9,215 nt of DNA, taken from the NCBI GenBank assembly GCA_002421985.1, contig DISF01000085.1, positions 1-9,215 of the forward strand, in the 5' to 3' direction. The translations under genes and the position numbers were made by a program. The notes beneath the pieces are model-generated. The model was not told the origin of the DNA, made no database searches, and worked only from the letters and a program-made list of their open reading frames with translations. Of this stretch, positions 6,852 through 9,215 are shown in pieces. This stretch comes from Roseovarius sp. UBA6217. Lineage in GTDB: Bacteria > Pseudomonadota > Alphaproteobacteria > Rhodobacterales > Rhodobacteraceae. How positions within the stretch are numbered: the first letter of the stretch is position 1; every line of letters starts with the position of its first letter.

Positions 6852-7606
6852 CACGCCACCTCTGCCTTGAGATCGGCATAGCCGTTCCTCTCGACCTCGA
6901 GCGCAAGCCCCGGCCCGCCGGTCTTGATGATGCGCCCGTCGGACATGATATGCACCACATCGGGCACGATATGGTCCAGAAGCCGCTGATAATGCGTGAT
7001 GACCAGAAAGCCCCGGCCCTCGTCGCGCAGCGCGTTGACGCCCTTGGCCACCAGTTTCATCGCGTCCACATCAAGGCCCGAGTCGGTCTCGTCGAGGATG
7101 CACATTTTCGGCTCCAGGATCGCCATTTGCAGGATCTCGTTGCGCTTTTTCTCGCCGCCGGAAAAGCCCACATTGACCGGACGCTTGAGCATGTCGGCGT
7201 CGATTTCCAGCGCGCGCGCCTTCTCGCGCACCAGCTTGAGGAAATCGGTGGCGCTGATTTCCTCTTCGCCGCGCGCCTTGCGCTGCGCGTTGAGTGCTGT
7301 GCGCAGAAAGGTCATGTTGCCCACGCCGGGGATTTCCACCGGGTATTGGAACGCAAGGAATAGCCCCGCCGCCGCGCGCTCTTCAGCCTCCATACCAAGC
7401 AGATCCTGGCCGCCAAGCGTGGCCGTGCCATCCGTCACCCGGTAGCCGTCGCGCCCCGAGAGCACATAGCTCAGCGTCGATTTGCCAGAGCCGTTCGGCC
7501 CCATGATCGCGTGCACGCGGCCCGGCTCGACGGTGAGGTTGACACCCTTGAGAATGGTCTTGTCCTCTTCCTCAAGATCGACGTGCAGGTTCTTGATTTC
7601 CAGCAT
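6851..7606 (-). CDS. sufC: Fe-S cluster assembly ATPase SufC
   Basis: SufC is the ABC-type ATPase of the SufBC2D complex. It is not a transporter; ATP-driven dimerisation reshapes the SufB-SufD scaffold. The 251 residues match the family. Visible motifs are Walker A GPNGSGKST (36-44), the Q-loop Q87 in FLAFQYPVEIPG, the signature FSGGEKKRNE (148-157), Walker B CILDETDSGLD (169-179) with catalytic E173, and the H-loop histidine H205 in VITHYQR. The DETDSGLD variant in place of DEPTSGLD is normal for SufC. The start at 7606 (MLEIKNLHV) fits the family and has AAGGA about six bases upstream. An in-frame start at 7639 would overlap the upstream gene and add an 11-residue leader with no family support. 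It overlaps sufD by one base downstream and sits 29 bases after the methyltransferase-like gene. Confidence 0.98.
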   Translation of the reverse strand: MLEIKNLHVDLEEEDKTILKGVNLTVEPGRVHAIMGPNGSGKSTLSYVLSGRDGYRVTDGTATLGGQDLLGMEAEERAAAGLFLAFQYPVEIPGVGNMTFLRTALNAQRKARGEEEISATDFLKLVREKARALEIDADMLKRPVNVGFSGGEKKRNEILQMAILEPKMCILDETDSGLDVDAMKLVAKGVNALRDEGRGFLVITHYQRLLDHIVPDVVHIMSDGRIIKTGGPGLALEVERNGYADLKAEVA

Positions 7607-7635
7607 TATTTTTCCTTTCGACATCCCTTGCGGCG

Positions 7636-8238
7636 TCACGGTCGCAGCATCATTTCAATCGCGTCGCCCAGACGCTCCAGCGGGAGCGCCATAGGCGCCA
7701 CCTCGAATTCGGCCATCCGCCCGATCATCCGGCGCGGCGCGCCGATGAACTGCTCGATGCGGTGGTAATGCGGGCGCGGCGCATAGTCGTCGAACAAGAG
7801 CCGCAGCGGCGCGCGCGCATGAAGCGCCGCCGCCAGCGCGCAGCCGGTGCGGAACCGCCCATCCACCAGCACCAGATCCGGCGCGATATCGCCGCGCTCC
7901 CACACCCCCAGCGGATAGCGGGCGTAGCGCAGAAAGCCCGACCTGTCCCTGGGGTGGCCCCACTGCTTGGTGGGGCCGATATCGGCCCAGATCACCTCGA
8001 CCTCCGTGCCCGTCACGGGCGGATTGGCGGCGAACCAGCCGCGCATCATGGCGGCCCAGCCCTCATCGCTCTCGACCGACCAGACCCGCTTGCCGGGCAT
8101 CTCCGACGCCATGACCGTGGACCCGCCCGAGCCATATTCGAGGATCGCCGTGGCCTCCGCATAGGCCGCGCGCAGATGCGCGGACTCGGCTTCTGGCAGG
8201 GTCAATTCGGGGCGCGCGATGGTGGATATGTCGGTCAT
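7636..8238 (-). CDS. Methyltransferase-fold protein of unknown substrate, in the suf operon
   Basis: The 200-residue soluble protein has a class I SAM-dependent methyltransferase pattern: a glycine-rich motif I at ILEYGSGGST (32-41), an acidic end of strand two at SVESD (54-58) that could bind the SAM ribose, a strand-four region DLVLVDGRFRTGCAL (121-135), and LLFDDYAPRPHYHRIEQF (147-164) after it. The DGRFR and FDDY segments resemble small Rossmann proteins often annotated only as hypothetical or methyltransferase. No substrate can be read. The start at 8238 overlaps the stop of the upstream DUF486 gene by four bases (ATGA), with a weak GAGG about ten bases upstream. A longer frame to 8385 is the shadow of the upstream gene. 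Placement just before sufC suggests co-expression with Fe-S assembly, but a direct role is only a possibility. Confidence 0.75.
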   Translation of the reverse strand: MTDISTIARPELTLPEAESAHLRAAYAEATAILEYGSGGSTVMASEMPGKRVWSVESDEGWAAMMRGWFAANPPVTGTEVEVIWADIGPTKQWGHPRDRSGFLRYARYPLGVWERGDIAPDLVLVDGRFRTGCALAAALHARAPLRLLFDDYAPRPHYHRIEQFIGAPRRMIGRMAEFEVAPMALPLERLGDAIEMMLRP

Positions 8239-8660
8239 CGGCTCACATCCTCGGATCGCGGCGCATCCGGCGTGGCTTCCCCGGACATCGGGTGCAGGGC
8301 TGCGACGCCAGACTGCGGTTTGGGGGCCATGAACACCAACCCCGCACCAATGGCGATAAAGGCGAACCCGAGGATAATCTGCCACCCGATCGCCTCGCGC
8401 AGGTAGAGCACGGAAAAACCAGCAAACACGATCAAGGTTATGACCTCCTGTATGGTCTTCAACTGCGCCGCCGAATAGACCTGATGACCGATCCGATTGG
8501 CAGGAACAGCCAGCCAGTATTCAAAGAACGCGATCCCCCACGCGACAAAAACCACAGCATAAAGCGGTGCGGCGGGGTATTTCAGGTGGCCATACCACGC
8601 GAGCGTCATGAACATGTTCGACACGACCAGAAGCCCGATTGGCAGAAGATATTGTGCCAT
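8235..8660 (-). CDS. DUF486 (DMT-superfamily, DMT_6) small membrane protein
   Basis: This 141-residue protein has four membrane helices at about 4-22, 32-50, 70-87 and 94-112. Family-like stretches include SNMFMTLAWYGHLKYP (14-29), WGIAFFEYWLAVPANRIG (41-58) and QLKTIQEVITLIVF (66-79), which I recognise as the DUF486/DMT_6 family, a four-helix half-size relative of drug/metabolite transporters. Its function is unknown. The start at 8660 (MAQYLLP) matches where the family begins. An ATG at 8693 would add 11 residues, and neither has a strong ribosome site. The hydrophilic tail from about 113 to 141 extends beyond the usual family length of some 110-120 residues, and its last codons overlap the next gene by four bases. 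It lies 54 bp after sufB. Confidence 0.88.
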   Translation of the reverse strand: MAQYLLPIGLLVVSNMFMTLAWYGHLKYPAAPLYAVVFVAWGIAFFEYWLAVPANRIGHQVYSAAQLKTIQEVITLIVFAGFSVLYLREAIGWQIILGFAFIAIGAGLVFMAPKPQSGVAALHPMSGEATPDAPRSEDVSR

Positions 8661-8714
8661 CGGTTCAACGCGCCTCGAAAACGACGCGGACATGTCGTGG
8701 CTGCGCGTCCCGTC

Positions 8715-9215
8715 TCATCCCACCGACCCCTCAAGCGAAATGGCTACCAATTGCTGCGCCTCCATCGCGAATTCCATCGGCAGCGCCTGCAACACGTCGC
8801 GGCAGAAGCCGTTGACGACAAGCGCCACCGCCTCTTCCTCGTCCATGCCGCGGCTCCGGCAATAGAAAAGCTGGTCATCATCCACCTTGGAGGTGGTGGC
8901 CTCGTGCTCGACGCGAGATGAGTTGTTCTTGACCTCGATATAGGGCACCGTGTGCGCGCCGCATTTGTCGCCGATCAGCAGGCTGTCGCATTGGGTATAA
9001 TTGCGGCTGTTTTTCGCCTTGGGGTGCATCGAGACAAGCCCGCGATAGGTGTTCTGCGCGTGCCCGGCGCTGATCCCCTTGGAGACGATGCGCGAGCGGG
9101 TATTCTTGCCGAGGTGGATCATCTTGGTGCCGGTATCGGCCTGCTGGCGGTGGTTGGTGATGGCGATGGAATAGAACTCGCCCACCGAGTTGTCGCCCTG
9201 CAGGATGCAGCTCGG
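8715..9215 (-). CDS. sufB: Fe-S cluster assembly scaffold protein SufB (C-terminal part, cut by window edge)
   Basis: SufB is the scaffold subunit that receives sulfur and carries the nascent cluster in the SufBC2D complex. Only the last 166 residues are inside the window; the frame runs open through the right edge, beginning PSCILQGDNSVGEF. The conserved segment NYTQCDSLLIGDKCGAHT contains the cysteine that aligns, counting from the C-terminus, with E. coli SufB C405. VEHEATTSK holds the counterparts of H433 and E434, all three being interface residues needed for cluster assembly. The end LVAISLEGSVG is standard for SufB, so the C-terminus is intact. The gene is the first suf gene seen here. 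Any upstream regulator or promoter is outside the window. A DUF486 gene follows after 54 bp, so sufB and sufC are not adjacent as they are in E. coli. Confidence 0.97.
   Translation of the reverse strand, partial: PSCILQGDNSVGEFYSIAITNHRQQADTGTKMIHLGKNTRSRIVSKGISAGHAQNTYRGLVSMHPKAKNSRNYTQCDSLLIGDKCGAHTVPYIEVKNNSSRVEHEATTSKVDDDQLFYCRSRGMDEEEAVALVVNGFCRDVLQALPMEFAMEAQQLVAISLEGSVG

Noticed and set aside
5760..6881. A 373-codon forward open frame opposite sufD
   Set aside because: SufD on the minus strand has clear family motifs. The forward frame has none.

Overview
The window looks like chromosomal DNA of an alphaproteobacterium, most likely a member of the Rhodobacterales (Roseobacter/Paracoccus relatives). 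I infer this from the high GC content, the SufS and SufB sequence style, and the gene order sufB - extras - sufC - sufD - two YIP1-type membrane proteins - sufS. No species can be named from the sequence alone.

Left edge (1-780): the C-terminal part of a large serine recombinase runs rightward. Its last four codons and stop lie inside the 3' end of an intact tRNA-Arg(CCG) on the minus strand (514-590). This is the signature of an integrative element inserted at a tRNA gene, with the element body to the left of the window. About 145 bp further right is a 5' fragment of a second tRNA-Arg (735-775). It still has a good sigma70-type promoter in front of it, so the locus seems to hold one working and one broken tRNA-Arg.

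Middle (837-3285, minus strand): an overlapping two-gene unit encodes a secreted octaheme c-type cytochrome of the tetrathionate-reductase (OTR) family, with a C-terminal membrane anchor, and a four-helix b561-type cytochrome b. Together they would form a quinol-to-periplasm electron route ending at the octaheme protein, whose true substrate (tetrathionate, nitrite, hydroxylamine or other) cannot be read from the sequence. The 156-bp leader upstream contains a perfect 14-bp dyad, TTGTC-N4-GACAA, shaped like a Crp/Fnr-family site. It lies within a tandem pair of 16-bp repeats, with a third half-site further downstream.

Right part (3286-9215, minus strand): most of a SUF iron-sulfur cluster assembly operon, transcribed right to left as sufB (C-terminal part only, cut by the window edge), a DUF486 small membrane protein, a methyltransferase-fold protein, sufC, sufD, two YIP1-type membrane proteins and sufS. 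Several junctions overlap by 1-4 bp or are separated by a single base, which suggests translational coupling. SufBCD is the scaffold/ATPase complex and SufS is the cysteine desulfurase supplying sulfur. Four additional genes in the same operon have no established role in cluster assembly. All genes from 837 to 9215 are on one strand. The octaheme/cytochrome b pair follows sufS after a gap with its own candidate regulatory region, so it is probably a separate transcription unit.
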